Assembly: GCF_026151205.1 (NCBI RefSeq)
Contig: NC_087079.1
Coordinates: forward strand, 17,664,945 to 17,728,944
Direction of reading: 5' to 3'
DNA length: 64,000 nucleotides
Origin: Bolinopsis microptera
Taxonomy: Eukaryota; Ctenophora; Tentaculata; Lobata; Bolinopsidae
Position 1 is the stretch's first letter. Every line of letters begins with the position of its first letter. A program made the translations under genes and the position numbers. The notes beneath the pieces were generated by a model. The model searched no databases, was not told the DNA's origin, and saw nothing but the letters and a program-made list of their open reading frames with translations. Below are positions 1-12,204 of the stretch, piece after piece.

Positions 1-1046
1 TATAATATAGCTTTTATTTCCATTAAATTCATCAGACACAGGGACCTTGGACCATTGAAATGGTATTAATTACACTTACAGTCAAGGTGCCAACTTAACG
101 TCTCCTAAATGGAGGCAGCTGGTCGGTAATAGCACCCGTGGTCACTCTTCATGCACGGGTGCTATTACCGATTACGGGGGGGCCGGGGGGGGGGGGGGTA
201 TTACGTCTCTTGAGTTCTTAAGTGAAAATTGTGTTGGTTCGTGTTAATGAACTAAGTGTTGATTTATAGGGTTACACAATCCCTCGTGACCATTATTTTA
301 AACCTTCTTCTTTTTTCCCAGCTCTTTTCAATCTCTTCTTCTCTAATTCATAAATAATGTTTTTACTATAAAACTTAATGGACAATAATTATTAATTAGA
401 CTCTCTTTGTCAAGCAGTTCGGACACTTATTGTTTTATTTCACTGCTACTTCGCTGACGATACGACTAGCTTTTTGGGCATATCTTAATTGTAGGAATTA
501 TTATGTACTTAGATATTCACCGGTATCGTGGCGCCTTATTGTTACTAAAATTAATATTTTAGGAGAAGGTAGGATCTGTGGTTTTTCCATTTCACCATTT
601 AAATGTTTAGTTTAGCATTTTCGTATTCATCTACTTGCAGGGTACCTGTATTCATCTACTTGCAGGGTACCTGTATTCATCTACTTGCAAGGTAACTGTA
701 TCATGAAGTAATGTCTTAATAAACCCTGAGTGTAAGAACAATCGTTTTGAAGTACCTGAGTTAAACTGAAAACCACTAACATGTCTACGTATCTCATGGA
801 GTTTTGTCAATTTATATCGTTTAGTTCCAAATTCCTCTAACATTGTGAATTGTGAAATGTTGACATGATTGTGAATTGCTTTCTTTTTTTGTCCCATGAG
901 CATTGAGCAATAGCTGTTGCAGTACAGGCACTTAGCCAGGGGGAGGGGGGCTGTTGCAGTACCTTACTACTTTGGCTCGGTCACTTCGCAAATGTTAAAA
1001 TATCAGTTTTGCCATTAGACTTTAATCGAACTCAATTTCTTGATTG
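1..1046. other. Intergenic, no gene seen
   Basis: AT-rich sequence with only short chance reading frames. Apart from the hairpin at 124-170, it holds a 26-bp unit present three times in tandem at about 625-703. No splice-linked coding pattern was found. Confidence 0.6.
124..170. repeat. Perfect hairpin, 17-bp arms
   Basis: Positions 124-140 and 154-170 are exact reverse complements separated by a 13-base loop, followed by a long G run (about 175-199). No gene is visible around it. It is probably the core of a small foldback element; no target-site duplication was recognised. Confidence 0.7.
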
Positions 1047-1054
1047 AAAATACT

Positions 1055-1226
1055 CAAGGGTCGACTGAGGGCAGGATTTGCGACCGAGGCCGAGGCCGAG
1101 GAAATTTTGCTTTGATTAAACCGAGGCCGAGGACAACCGAAGTTTCATTTTGTTGGCCGAGGCCGAGGAAAAATCGCTATTCCCCGGTAAAACCGAGGCC
1201 GAGGTCGAGGACTCGGTCGACCCTTG
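1055..1226. mobile_element. Small MITE with 8-bp target duplication (hAT-like)
   Basis: The element begins CAAGGGTCGA and ends with the inverted form TCGACCCTTG. It is bordered by an identical 8-bp direct repeat, AAAATACT, at 1047-1054 and 1227-1234. The interior is 172 bp and built from repeats of GGCCGAGGCCGAGG. An 8-bp target duplication with short terminal inverted repeats is typical of hAT-superfamily non-autonomous elements. It has no coding capacity. Confidence 0.75.
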
Positions 1227-1234
1227 AAAATACT

Positions 1235-2500
1235 TAACTTAATTTTCCTGTCAAAAATACAATAATCGTGCACGGCTATTGCCAGTTTCTCTATATTTTT
1301 AGACTCTTTTAATTGTGTCAGTTTTATTTTTAACTGAGTCAGTCTCTATTTTTCAAAGTTTTTTAATTGTTTTATTCGTTGGGTAAACTAGGTGTTAAAT
1401 TCCTATAGCCTAGTAGTAATGAGTTACTATAGTAATGAGTTGTAAAGTTGCAAACAAGGAATGTGATGAAAATATTGTCCGTGTGCCGAAAAAAAATTAT
1501 AGTAAATATCTGCAGCTAACTCTATTAATACTCGAATTGTTGTAAATTTAGTGATCGTTAGGTTTCTTTATTGGTGTTATAATAATATGCAAGACATTGT
1601 TTTACCTTTGTTAAAACTAACCTTGCTTAGTAAAATAAGCGTAGCCAAGCGTGCTGTTATTCTCATCTGAATGATTGGTGAAATCTTGTATCTTATCGAA
1701 AACTGTTGCATCCTGTCTTTCGTTCTTTTGTTATCTCTTATCTGACTTACAGTACAATTATTGTATCGAGTGGTTAGTCTTAAAACGTGACCCCCCCCCC
1801 CGGCCCTTAAAACGTGATATCCTTACATCAAGGGTTATAACTTGCACACATAGCTCTAGTACTCATGAATAAAGGCTGCTTTCTCTCTTCAGTTGCTCAG
1901 CGGTTTTGGGGACTGGTAGATCAGTCTAAATGCTAAATTCTTCTCCTCGCTAAGAGAATAGCTAAGAGAATTATCGCAATCTGAGGTGCTGACTAGAATA
2001 AATGAATAAATTGTTTTTTCTTAGGGACTAGGGGGGCGTTCTTAAAAGTTATGCTCTTTACTAGGCTGATATACGCACTTAAAACTCAGAGTTGTAATTT
2101 AGAAGGTTCAGGAGTCTCACAAGTAACACTGCCTGTTTTACAACACTACGACGATATATTCTGTGGGATCTGGTGGGGAACATACACGTAACAGTAATTC
2201 TTGAGTTTTATTGGTCAATAGTGAATGCTGATTGGTTAATCACTATTACGTGTCAAATAACATCCCTTAACATATTATCACATAGTTCTAATGCATCCCT
2301 TAACATAATATTATCACATAGTTCTAATGCATCCCTTAACATACCACTATATGTTACATGGTAGGTGAAAGAGGACTTCTATTGTTATCACTATCAGGTA
2401 CTACTAGTTACTAGTTACTACTCTTACCGAGCATAAGGAAGCTAATTAGCTAATTTCAGGTGGCCTTTTGTTCATCATTTCCAACAGTTTGGGGTGTTAC

Positions 2501-2538
<38 letters not shown>

Positions 2539-3090
2539 TCTAATGAGACCTCGTACGGGGAATGCAGGGGTACTGTTCAACTTCTTTAGTAGGTTTCCTG
2601 CGTGTCATATCCCTGTAGAGGATGAACTCAAAGATATGTTTGACTTTTGGAAATATTTAGCCATTTGATCGTATAATTACTGCACCACAGACTGGTTAAT
2701 GTTTAAATAATTGGTAATGAGTTACTTTGAGAGTATAAGTAATGGTGGTCCCCAAACCTTTCAGAGTTTCCAATTAGTTCATTCGTGTCTACAAACCCTA
2801 CTAAAGTACTAAGTTTGTATTGATATTTAAGTAATTTGTGTTTATTTTATTGTTTAAATTTATAAATGCTTATATTACCCCTTAGATACTACTTACTACT
2901 TAGTAATTTGAAGTATGTCACTAGTAATTAATTAAATAACTAATAATATATTTACAATCCATTAAATAACTCACCATACCTCCAAGTTGCTCATTATTAT
3001 TATTTAACTTGACATGTTACGTTATATTGAGTTAAGTTATATTAAGTTATATTTGAACATCGAGAAAATATATATTATATTATATATATA
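1235..3090. other. Intergenic, simple repeats only
   Basis: No supported gene. Contains a poly-C run near 1790-1802, three tandem copies of a roughly 33-bp unit (about 2258-2343) and a short GA microsatellite at about 2500-2537. Confidence 0.6.
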
Positions 3091-3100
3091 TCCACGCAGC

Positions 3101-3260
3101 CTAGCGGGCGGAAATGTATATCGCCCGCGCCAGCGCGGCGATATAATATATGTCCTCGAGGGCGCACAGCCCGAGGACGACATATCCCCGTATAGCCCGG
3201 AGTGCTATACGGAATTCCGCCCGCGAGGGGAGTAGGATATGTTTTATATCCACCAGCGGG
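3101..3260. repeat. Four-arm palindromic (cloverleaf-like) structure
   Basis: An outer 10-bp stem (3104-3113 with 3215-3224) encloses three hairpins: 3117-3125 with 3137-3145; a stem in 3149-3183 built on GTCCTCG/CGAGGAC; and 3188-3196 with 3204-3212. The block is GC-rich inside AT-rich flanks. It could be a foldback element or a structured RNA or DNA. It does not match a tRNA because the lengths and conserved bases are wrong. Confidence 0.7.
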
Positions 3261-3880
3261 CGTCTTACAGTTTCCAACAATCATAGAAAATAGAAGTAAC
3301 AGATTTCGAACTCAAGTTGCAAATTTACGAGAAAATCATGCTTTTGCCTTTGGTTTAAGATGCAGAACAGGGCAAAATTACTGATTATAGAACACAATAG
3401 AAGAATAGAGAACCGATGTACCATGTCTTATTACACACAGTCAGTAGTAGTAGTCAGTGTGTATACACTATACACTAGTAGTATAGTACACTATACCTAC
3501 TCTACTTTTTTAGATCTGCACATGGTCTAAACATGATGACACGGTGTAGTTGTTAGTGTTTCCAAACATTAGATAATAATAATATGTGCATTATTGTTAC
3601 TACCACATTACTAATACCATCTCTTTTGAGATTTGTACGTGAGTATTAGTTTCCATTGTTTGATCTTTTTATTGACCAACACAGAGTGTCCCCAAAAAGT
3701 CTTATCATATAAATAGTTTTGTTATTTCGTATTTAGGTGAGGATTGTTACATGTCTCTGTTAGAGACGCATAATATAATTAAATGCTTATAATTATCATG
3801 GTAACCATGACGAATTAAATGCTAATTAAGTAGCTGTGCATCACTAGCGTGTGAACTGTTCTTTAATATATGGAATATGG

Positions 3881-3917
3881 AAGATCTATCTATCCATATT
3901 ATGGATAGATAGATCTT
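3881..3917. repeat. Near-perfect palindrome, 17-bp arms
   Basis: 3881-3897 is the reverse complement of 3901-3917 with a 3-base spacer, built on an AGATCTATCTATCCAT arm. It is short, with no gene nearby. The remainder of 3270-5100 is AT-rich non-coding sequence without recognised features. Confidence 0.65.
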
Positions 3918-4980
3918 TAATATAGGGATAGAGGGTAACTAATATAGCGTGTAGTCTAGACAATATTACCTTGATAGCTTGGTAAGTTAGTTAGTAGTTA
4001 TTTTGCAGCTAGTTCCTTATGCTTATGCTTATATTAGATCTTTAATATTCCTTATTATATTAGATCTTTAATAATCGTATATAATATGTGCTAAACAATA
4101 GTAGCCAGTATTTAGATTTTAGTGGTTACTTTGTCGGGGATGTGTCAACTTTTGTGACGCATAACGGATACCCCCTATTATATCCGCAGAAATACTTTTA
4201 AAGCGTCGACGATAATTGCGTTAGTCATAATGAAGTAATGACGCACGTGCAAACAAACCAACTTGATAAGGGTTAGGCGTGTTCATTGTTGAAAGTAATT
4301 TGATTGATTGCGTTGCAATATAAAAGGCGCGTGGCTGATGAACACTCTAATCAAGATCACATACTTTTTGTGTGAAGATATGAGTAGGCGGAGATATTGC
4401 AGAAGATTACATAGGTTTACTGTCTGTAGTTTTGCATACCCAATCAATAAACAGCACTGGCCATTTACATGTTTTTGTATTGTTATCAATCTTAGTGCTC
4501 ATTATCAAAGAGTTTTCTGATTGAGATGTTGTTTCTTTCCGCTCTAATTTTATTTGATTTTATGGTTTATATAATATTTATTTACTTCTTTAAGTGTTTC
4601 AACTCTATCTCGGCCTTCACTTTCCGAGATTGCAGCAATATTTGTAACTATTATATCAATGCGTTTTAAATAATGAGATAATTATAATTTTATAATAGTA
4701 TGAGTCTAATATCACGTGTTAATATCACGTGTTAATATCATATAATGTTAACCACGTACCGTTTATGACCGAGATTTTAGAAACCACTCCGCCCACCTGT
4801 CCCGCCTGTCCCTTTAAAGCTCCCACTAAACTGCGCCGGGCTCGGCTTCTTTATATTTTAGACTATACAGTATATTATAATATAATATAAACTTTGTAAA
4901 GCTATAAAGACTGTTTGCAATTGCAGTCACGTGACCATGAAACCGTTATGTAATTTAGGGAATAGCATACCTTCTTAAAC

Positions 4981-5103
4981 CGTCTTGTTATAGTGTATTT
5001 AATATAGTGAATATAATATAGTGTATTTAATATAGTGTATATAATATAGTGTATATGATATAGTGTATTTAATATAGTGTATATAATATAGTGTATTATA
5101 TAA
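4981..5103. repeat. TA-rich tandem repeat (TATAGTGTA family)
   Basis: Irregular tandem copies of ATATAGTGTATTTA-type units end exactly at the pogo-like element at 5106. The same repeat resumes at 6417-6450 on its far side. The transposon therefore inserted into this array. Confidence 0.75.
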
Positions 5104-5105
5104 TA

Positions 5106-6414
5106 CCTTAGTTCCCAAAAATTTGTGTGCCATTATATTGAGCACAATTTATTTGAGCCCGAAAAATTTGGGCAGAAAATTTGAACTCATTTGGGCGACC
5201 GAAAATTTGGGCACAAATTCTTCGAAAAATGAACGATTTTCCACTAAAATTTCAGTTACATATTTGTTCATTATTATTCCTTATTATTCCAGTCATTTTG
5301 CTTTCATTTTTAAGCATGTAGGTTGTAGTCTGAGTTGTTTCACATTATGAAATTTACGATCTGCCCAGTAACTACTAAAAAATACAGTGATGATGGCACA
5401 GTACAAAATGATAGATATACAATAGTGATATTTAGTCTCTCAATCAGATAGTTTAGTCTACTTACACTCAGCATATCTTATCATACCCCTTTCACGTACA
5501 ATTATCATTATGACGCCTCACCAGATGGTCGAAAGGTTTGACCAGTGTCCAGTTCTTTGAGAAAACCCTTCTTCCCCACAAACGGATTAAACGGATTAAA
5601 CGGATTAAACGATTCAAACACACATAGAATCAGTTAGAGCCTCCATCAACAACCCTGAGCAGAAAGCGCTACTGATATCAGATGTGTTTCGGGCCCAACA
5701 CACACAGACACTAAAAGATCTGATGACAGCCAACAACTGCATCCTACAGAAAGTTCCAGCTAATATGACCCATCATCTACAGCCCCTGGACATATCTATC
5801 AATGGACTGGCTAAGAAATTCATGCGCAATAAGTACGAAGATTGGTACGCGAAAAACATAGTGTGTCAGCTCAATGGAGGAGTTTCATCAGACAATGTGA
5901 AAATTGATACCCGCTTGACAGTGATCCGTGAAGTACACGCTCGTTGGATCAACGAACTTTTTGTATATTTAAAAGGGAGGCCAGATGACATAACTATAAG
6001 GAAAGGCTTTGAGAAGTCGGGTATAACTGATGCTTGTAGATCAGACTTTACGGTGGATGATAATCCATTTGCAGATCTTGTTTAAATCTCTAGTTATCCG
6101 TACATCTAGCCATTTGTTTTATTAGTAGCTGTTAGCTATTCCAGTTATTTCTATTCATTTAAAATATAAGCCTTTTTACTTGGTCAAGCCATGAATGACA
6201 GATTAGAAAACTAAAATTTCAAATATTATTTCACTTGGATATGAAGAAAAAGCCATCTTTCTATAGATTTCAGGGCCACAGGCCAAATGCCAAAAGTTTG
6301 GTTAGCAACAAATTTATCAGACGGAAAAGATTTATGCAATTAATTTGGTCTGCAAAAAATTTGGGCGAGAGGCCCGCTCAAATTTTTTGTCGCCCAAATT
6401 TTTGGGAATTAAGG
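5106..6414 (+). mobile_element. Pogo/Tigger-like DNA transposon, internally deleted
   Basis: The termini are inverted repeats of about 21 bp (CCTTAGTTCCCAAAAATTTG at the left, its near-complement at the right) flanked by TA at 5104-5105 and 6415-6416. The 1.3-kb interior keeps only the C-terminal part of a transposase (see 5684-6085), so the element is non-autonomous. TA targets and the DDE-type fragment fit the pogo/Tc1-mariner group. Confidence 0.8.
5684..6085 (+). pseudogene. C-terminal fragment of a DDE-1/pogo transposase
   Basis: An open frame of about 133 codons contains VPANMTHHLQPLDISING, the block that carries the last region of the catalytic domain in pogo/Tigger/jerky-type transposases, where 'LQPLD' follows the second Asp region. 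The frame is open slightly upstream of the first Met, so 5684 is not a biological start. The DNA-binding domain and the first catalytic residues are absent. It lies inside inverted repeats at 5106 and 6414, so it is a transposon remnant and not a host gene. Confidence 0.8.
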
Positions 6415-6556
6415 TATAGTGTATATAATATAGTGTAAATAATATAGTGTAGTTTCATACCTCCGTCACCAGATATGAGCAAGGTTAGGAATCTACTGTT
6501 ATTTGCTATTACTGAACAGTAAACAGTGCTCGGCCCGGAGGCATGGTGAAATATGA

Positions 6557-6590
6557 CAGAAATTATGCCTACTGTAAGGCATAATTTCTG
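6557..6590. repeat. Hairpin, 14-bp arms
   Basis: 6557-6570 and 6577-6590 are exact reverse complements with a 6-base loop. It sits between two imperfect direct repeats (about 6475-6505 and 6630-6660). The rest of 6450-7225 is non-coding as far as can be seen, with a G run near 6695. Confidence 0.55.
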
Positions 6591-7225
6591 ACAGTGCTTA
6601 CAGTGCGGAGATTTTAGGAGGGAGTTTTCTGATATAAGCAACTTTAGGAATTCATTGTAAAATACAAGTATCGTTTTACTTTAATGCTAATAGAGGGGGG
6701 GGGGGTACCTACTAATAAAGCTATAAAGCTGTTCCGCACATCGGATGTTTAAGGAATTGAGCCACGATATAGCCATTGAGTCTGATGCTTAACTGGATTC
6801 TAACACTTGCTGAGTGTTGAGTTGTTTAAATAAGAGACGATAACTTAATAAACGTATATAACTTATATAACTTAATAAACGTAATGAAATAATGACTATT
6901 ATCATTATGATTATGGTCTGAATCGGGCGACGGGCATGATGATCTGTTCGTTTGGATGTGAGCCGGTTGTCTTCAATAATTAATGTCCATCTTAATAATA
7001 AACGATACTCCCTGTCTTTACTCCAATAGTTCTAGCGCTGCGTTCTGATTGGTCAGTTTTTTTCTGATTCATATTGGCAGTTCTCACACTTATTTTCCTC
7101 ATTACGTTGAAGTTGTCAGAATAGATTGAGTTATATGAACGATACTGACATTTAAACGTGTCAGCCGCTCTGATTGGTTAATATTATTGGCGATGGCTGA
7201 ATTATCATCGTCTTTCTAACAGCCT

Positions 7226-7744
7226 TAATTATAGTACAGTATAATATTGGTTAGTGTTCATTATACGTACTGCTTTATAGTACAGTATAATATTGGTTAG
7301 TGTTCATTATACGTACTGCTTTATAGTACAGTATAATATTGGTTAGTGTTCATTATACGTACTGCTTTATAGTACAGTATAATATTGGTTAGTGTTCATT
7401 ATACGTACTGCTTTATAGTACAGTATAATATTGGTTAGTGTTCATTATACGTACTGCTTTTATAGTACAGTATAATATTGGTTAGTGTTCATTATACGTA
7501 CTGCTTTATAGTACAGTATAATATTGGTTAGTGTTCATTATACGTACTGCTTTTATAGTACAGTATAATATTGGTTAGTGTTCATTATACGTACTGCTTT
7601 ATAGTACAGTATAATATTGGTTAGTGTTCATTATACGTACTGCTTTATAGTACAGTATAATATTGGTTAGTGTTCATTATACGTACTGCTTAATTATAGT
7701 ACAGTATAATATTGGTTAGTGTTCATTATACGTACTGCTTTTAT
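7226..7744. repeat. Minisatellite, ~46-bp unit, 11 copies
   Basis: Eleven nearly identical units containing ATAATATTGGTTAGTGTTCA. They vary mainly by one or two T residues at the junction. The array is intergenic. The following stretch to about 8400 shows no gene. Confidence 0.9.
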
Positions 7745-8399
7745 TAAATTCCGTTGTAGTAGCTCTATTCTCCTTACTTGTAAACTGATCCTGGATCTAT
7801 TCTGATAACTGCAATTATTTCCGCCCCAACTTGCTTTCAATCAATAATTTATCTCCTTTTAATTTAATCCTTTCTCAGTAATATGACCTTTAATTAATCA
7901 TCAAGGCACCATTAAAGAGTAACCACCAGTAATTACTTTTGATATGACCATTACTAATGACCAATCTCAACTGAGTGCTCCTTCTCCCCCCCCCCTCCCA
8001 CTTATGCTATTACTCTAATAGTACCTACTAAGTCGAGATAGTACTAACTACATGGTACTTAATTCCTAGTCTCGCCTGCAGCTAGTCACTTAGGACACCG
8101 CTAATATCACGTGTTAATATTACTCCTAGTCTAGTACTCCTAGATAATATGTCAGCTATCTGTCCCAGGACTTCCTCTAAAGTCGACTTATATTTATTAG
8201 TCTCGCCTGTAATACCTGCACCAGCCACTAGTATGTGTTTCCTGTGAACACTCTGAATATGACTGTAATAATTGGACTGTCAAGTACCGGAGTCCGTACT
8301 TCTAATAACTTCTAAAGTGTGAACTCGCTCATTCTAAACATACCACAATTTAATTCTGAGTGCTCCTCGCATATCTAATAGTAATACTTGATAGGCAAT

Positions 8400-11300
8400 T
8401 TGACCAAAACCCATAAAGCCATAATCATGGTTTAGGAGGAATGGTGGAGGGGTCATGATTGCAGTGAGAGCAGACCTTGATCTAACTTCAAAGGAAGTTC
8501 GTCTCAAGTATGGTGCAGAAATTCTTGCTGTGGAATTTAAGACCTCCACTGGAATTAAGTTTGTTGTATGCACATGTTATCGTGTTGGTACACTGGGCTC
8601 CGCAAATCATGAAAAAATTGTTGAGTCTTTGAAAACTCTTCTCAGAAGAAGAGGACTGAGTAAAGTCTTCATACTAGGAGATTTTAACCTGACCGGAGTT
8701 TCCTGGTCTACCCTGGCCAGCTCCTGTCCTATTGAGCAATCTTTTGTTGAATCTTTTGTTGATCTAGGCCTTCAACAATGTGTGTTAACACCTACCCACT
8801 GCAAAGGCAAAACACTTGACCTATTGCTCACAAACTCTGTGTCAAATATTAATGACCTAATGGTAGGTGAGAGAGATAGTGCTTGCAAGTCTGACCACTT
8901 CCCCATCAATTTTAAGATCAACGTTAAAGTTGGTAGGAAGAAGCCAGTCAGGCGTATGTGCTATAACTTTAAGACTGTGAACTGGGAGAGGCTAAACCAT
9001 GAACTCCGACACACGAATTGGGATGCATTGCTCAATGGCACAGAACCTGAAATTGGATGGAAAAAATTTAAGGACAAACTTTTTAATGTCACAGATAAAT
9101 TTGTTAAAAAATGCTCTGTCAAGACTGATGGCCAAGATCCATGGTTTGACTCGGAGTGTTATGATGCATGGCGTAAGAAAGTGAGATTACATAAAGAAAG
9201 GCATAAAAGTGATAGAGCTGAAATTGCATTCTCCCTTGCTAGGAAAAATTTCAAAAATGTGGTTGCTCAAAAAATGAGGGAAACATTAAATGAATCTGAT
9301 GATAGTGCTTTAATAACAAAAAAATTTTGGTCCTATGTCAAATCGAAGACAGCTAGTCAGCGGATCCCTGAGTTTGTAAGCCACAAAGGCACTGTCCGCA
9401 ACTGCCCTGAAGACCAGGCCAACCTATTTAATGACTTTTTCTTCGAGCAGTTCTCTGAGGCATCAACTTATGACATAGATATAGATTACTCTAATGATTG
9501 GCGCTTTGATATTGAATTTGACCACAGAAGGGTTCGCAAAATCCTTTCCAATATTAATGCTAATAAAGCTTATGGACCTGATGGTATCCATGGGAAACTT
9601 TTGAAAAACTGTGCGGTTGGGCTCGCATACCCTATATCAATACTTTTTCATTCATGCTACAACATTGGGACACTACCAAGGGAGTGGAAACTGGGGCACA
9701 TTGTACCAATATTTAAGAAAGGGGATAAACATGAGGTTTCAAATTATAGGCCAATTTCTCTTACATGCTTAATCACAAAAGTTCTTGAACGCATAATAAG
9801 AGATGAGTTATTGGCACTTACTAATGGCATGATCAATGACAAACAGCATGGTTTCCGAGCTGAGAGATCTTGTGCAACTAATCTTGTAGGACTGTGCGAC
9901 AGCCTAGCGCTCTCACTGAATGAAAATATGAGAACAGATGTAGTCTACTTTGATTTTGCCAAAGCATTTGACTCGGTTAACCATGATCTTATATTATTTA
10001 AGCTAAAGAGCAAATTTGGTATTGATGGGAGGCTACTGAAATTCATCACTGATTATCTAAGAGACAGGCAACAACAGGTCTTGATAAGTGGCAAGTTTTC
10101 TTCTATGAGAAACGCCCAGTCTGGTGTACCTCAAGGGTCAATTTTGGGACCATTGCTGTTCATTATGTTCATTGATGATATATCAGTGGGGATTCCACCA
10201 GGCACACAACTGTCACTGTATGCCGATGATACTAAAATTTGGCGTAAGATTGTTTCGGAGTCTGATATCCTGCGACTGCAGAAGGACATTGATTATCTCC
10301 ATGACTGGTCACTTTCTAATAAAATGAGATTTCATCCCGACAAATGTAAGGTCCTCACCGTCGCAGGAAGGATATCCGAAACAGTTTCCCTCCTTAGTGT
10401 CCTACCACTCTTTAACTTTGTATACTCCATGGGAAGAATCACACTTGACTATGTTGATCATGAAAAGGATCTGGGTGTAATTGTGACATCAAATCTCGAT
10501 TGGAAAGATCAGTGCTCCAAAGTCCTTTCTAAGGCAAACCAAAAATTAGGCATGGCGAGAAGAAATTGTTATTTTGTCCAAGACGTAAATCGTCGTAGAG
10601 TACTGTATCTCACTTTAGTGAGGAGCCTATTTGAGCATTGCTCGGTTATATGGAGACCAGTCACAAAATCCCAGATAAGCAAGCTGGAGGGCCTCCAAAA
10701 GCGTGCTATTAAGTGGATTCTTCACGAGGAGTATATGAGTTATCCACCATCCACATACATTCAAAAATGCAGACAGCTGAAGATTATGCCGATTGAAGAC
10801 CGCTTTGACTTCTTGGATCTCATCTTCTTCTTTAAAATTGTGAAGCAACATATACCTGTCACTTTACCCTCATATTTGCAACCATTTCAAGGCCACTCAA
10901 GGCTCAGAAATAGTCACATGGACTCTCTATGTTGTGTAAGCTCTATCTCACCTCGAGCAAGCTCCAACGCTTTTGCCAAGAATTTCTTCTATAGGACCCA
11001 CACTAAGTGGAATCACATTCCTCTAGATATCCGTGAGATAGAGAGTATCACTGATTTTAAAAGTAAACTTTCCACTTACATGTGGGGGAAAATTATCCCG
11101 GTGGATTCGGACTCTGAACTTGACTATTCAATAGAAACAAATCCGTAAAATAGTTTATTCAAGATTATCTATTCTTGCTGTCTGCATTCACACATTTCTC
11201 AATTTCATCTCACAGCACAATATTTTATGAATTGATTGAATGGGTGTGTGATTTTGATTAAAGTAACTTATTACAATTTTATAAGGGCCCATGCTTGTGC

Positions 11301-11480
11301 AGGAGCTGCATTTGCACTCAATATCTGTGTTTTGGTGACCCTCAGGTCCTTTGGTTACATACATTTTGTCCGAGACAATTTCAACTTTGACAATCCATGC
11401 TTAGAGGACAATATTATATTTAACTAATTCATTGTGTAAACTTGTATGTAATTGACTGATTTGAAAGATTTCAATAAAAA
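8400..11480 (+). mobile_element. Non-LTR retrotransposon (LINE), 5'-truncated
   Basis: The element comprises the endonuclease-reverse transcriptase reading frame (8455-11148) and a 3' untranslated tail ending in an A-rich stretch near 11475-11485. The coding frame appears to begin inside the endonuclease domain. Just upstream the frame reads FRRNGGGVMIAV, a block normally internal to apurinic-type endonucleases, and it is preceded by a stop. 5' truncation is typical of target-primed insertion. The exact left border was not determined. Confidence 0.85.
8455..11148 (+). CDS. LINE ORF2: endonuclease-reverse transcriptase (CR1/jockey-like)
   Basis: 897 codons without interruption. The N-terminal part is the rest of an APE-type endonuclease: FILGDFNLTGVSW near residue 71 and SDHFPI near residue 145. 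The reverse transcriptase follows, with NYRPISLTCL, VYFDFAKAFDSVNHDLI, the SGVPQGSILGPLLF block and the catalytic LYADDTKIW near residue 587. The C-terminal region has the usual thumb and a short tail, without an RNase H domain. It nicks target DNA and copies the element's RNA in the nucleus. The frame is intact but the N-terminus of the endonuclease is missing, so this copy is probably not autonomous. Overall this resembles the CR1/L2/jockey lineages; the exact clade needs a tree. Confidence 0.95.
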   Translation: MIAVRADLDLTSKEVRLKYGAEILAVEFKTSTGIKFVVCTCYRVGTLGSANHEKIVESLKTLLRRRGLSKVFILGDFNLTGVSWSTLASSCPIEQSFVESFVDLGLQQCVLTPTHCKGKTLDLLLTNSVSNINDLMVGERDSACKSDHFPINFKINVKVGRKKPVRRMCYNFKTVNWERLNHELRHTNWDALLNGTEPEIGWKKFKDKLFNVTDKFVKKCSVKTDGQDPWFDSECYDAWRKKVRLHKERHKSDRAEIAFSLARKNFKNVVAQKMRETLNESDDSALITKKFWSYVKSKTASQRIPEFVSHKGTVRNCPEDQANLFNDFFFEQFSEASTYDIDIDYSNDWRFDIEFDHRRVRKILSNINANKAYGPDGIHGKLLKNCAVGLAYPISILFHSCYNIGTLPREWKLGHIVPIFKKGDKHEVSNYRPISLTCLITKVLERIIRDELLALTNGMINDKQHGFRAERSCATNLVGLCDSLALSLNENMRTDVVYFDFAKAFDSVNHDLILFKLKSKFGIDGRLLKFITDYLRDRQQQVLISGKFSSMRNAQSGVPQGSILGPLLFIMFIDDISVGIPPGTQLSLYADDTKIWRKIVSESDILRLQKDIDYLHDWSLSNKMRFHPDKCKVLTVAGRISETVSLLSVLPLFNFVYSMGRITLDYVDHEKDLGVIVTSNLDWKDQCSKVLSKANQKLGMARRNCYFVQDVNRRRVLYLTLVRSLFEHCSVIWRPVTKSQISKLEGLQKRAIKWILHEEYMSYPPSTYIQKCRQLKIMPIEDRFDFLDLIFFFKIVKQHIPVTLPSYLQPFQGHSRLRNSHMDSLCCVSSISPRASSNAFAKNFFYRTHTKWNHIPLDIREIESITDFKSKLSTYMWGKIIPVDSDSELDYSIETNP

Positions 11481-11738
11481 AAATGGGTACAGTGGACCGC
11501 CGCGCTGCCAGTGTGCATTGTCTATCTTTCCCAAACAAAAGGAAATGATATTAATTTGATTGACCGTTCTCAAATGCAAAATGATACCGAGAATGAAATC
11601 GGTCGCTCGCTTTTCCCATTCATTTCTGCTTCCGGCCAACCGGTGACTCACTCTATGAGGGATCAGTTTCTCTTTTTATTATTTCTTCAGAACTATAGAT
11701 GTGGATTGTGGTGGGAGGTGAGGTTTATTTGTTTACCT

Positions 11739-11834
11739 GAAAGTTAACACGTGATCAATCCATGCAATTATTATTATTATATATGGCATCCCGTATATGA
11801 GATAATTGTATGGATTGATCACGTGTTAACTTTC
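11739..11834. mobile_element. Foldback MITE, ~33-bp arms
   Basis: A 96-bp element with near-perfect inverted ends starting GAAAGTTAACACGTGATCAA and ending with its complement; the two arms cover about two-thirds of the element. No coding capacity. No clear target duplication was seen. The rest of 11480-12186 shows no gene. Confidence 0.75.
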
Positions 11835-12204
11835 TAGTTTCATGACCTCAGTTCGAAGTCACATATACCGTCAAACGTCTAATTTAAATCTACAAAACGT
11901 ATAATTTAAATCTACAAAATGGCAGCTGATTGTTGAGTTACAAAGTAATTAGTGGTGTTTTGTTTAGTAGATAAGGTACAGTGTTAAGCATCAGGGTGGC
12001 GTATTATGAAGCATACTGCATGCTAGATACAGTAATCACTGCGAGCTCACTGATTGGTCAGTTTAACCGTGTCTTACTTGTTGTAATGACTATTCAGTAT
12101 TCTATGGAAAAAACAACAAACTCTTGGATTGTTCCATTATTTGATTCTTCAGTATTGTGCTTTGGTTTATTCGCCGCTCAGTAGTTTGGAAATAGGCGAT
12201 TTCC

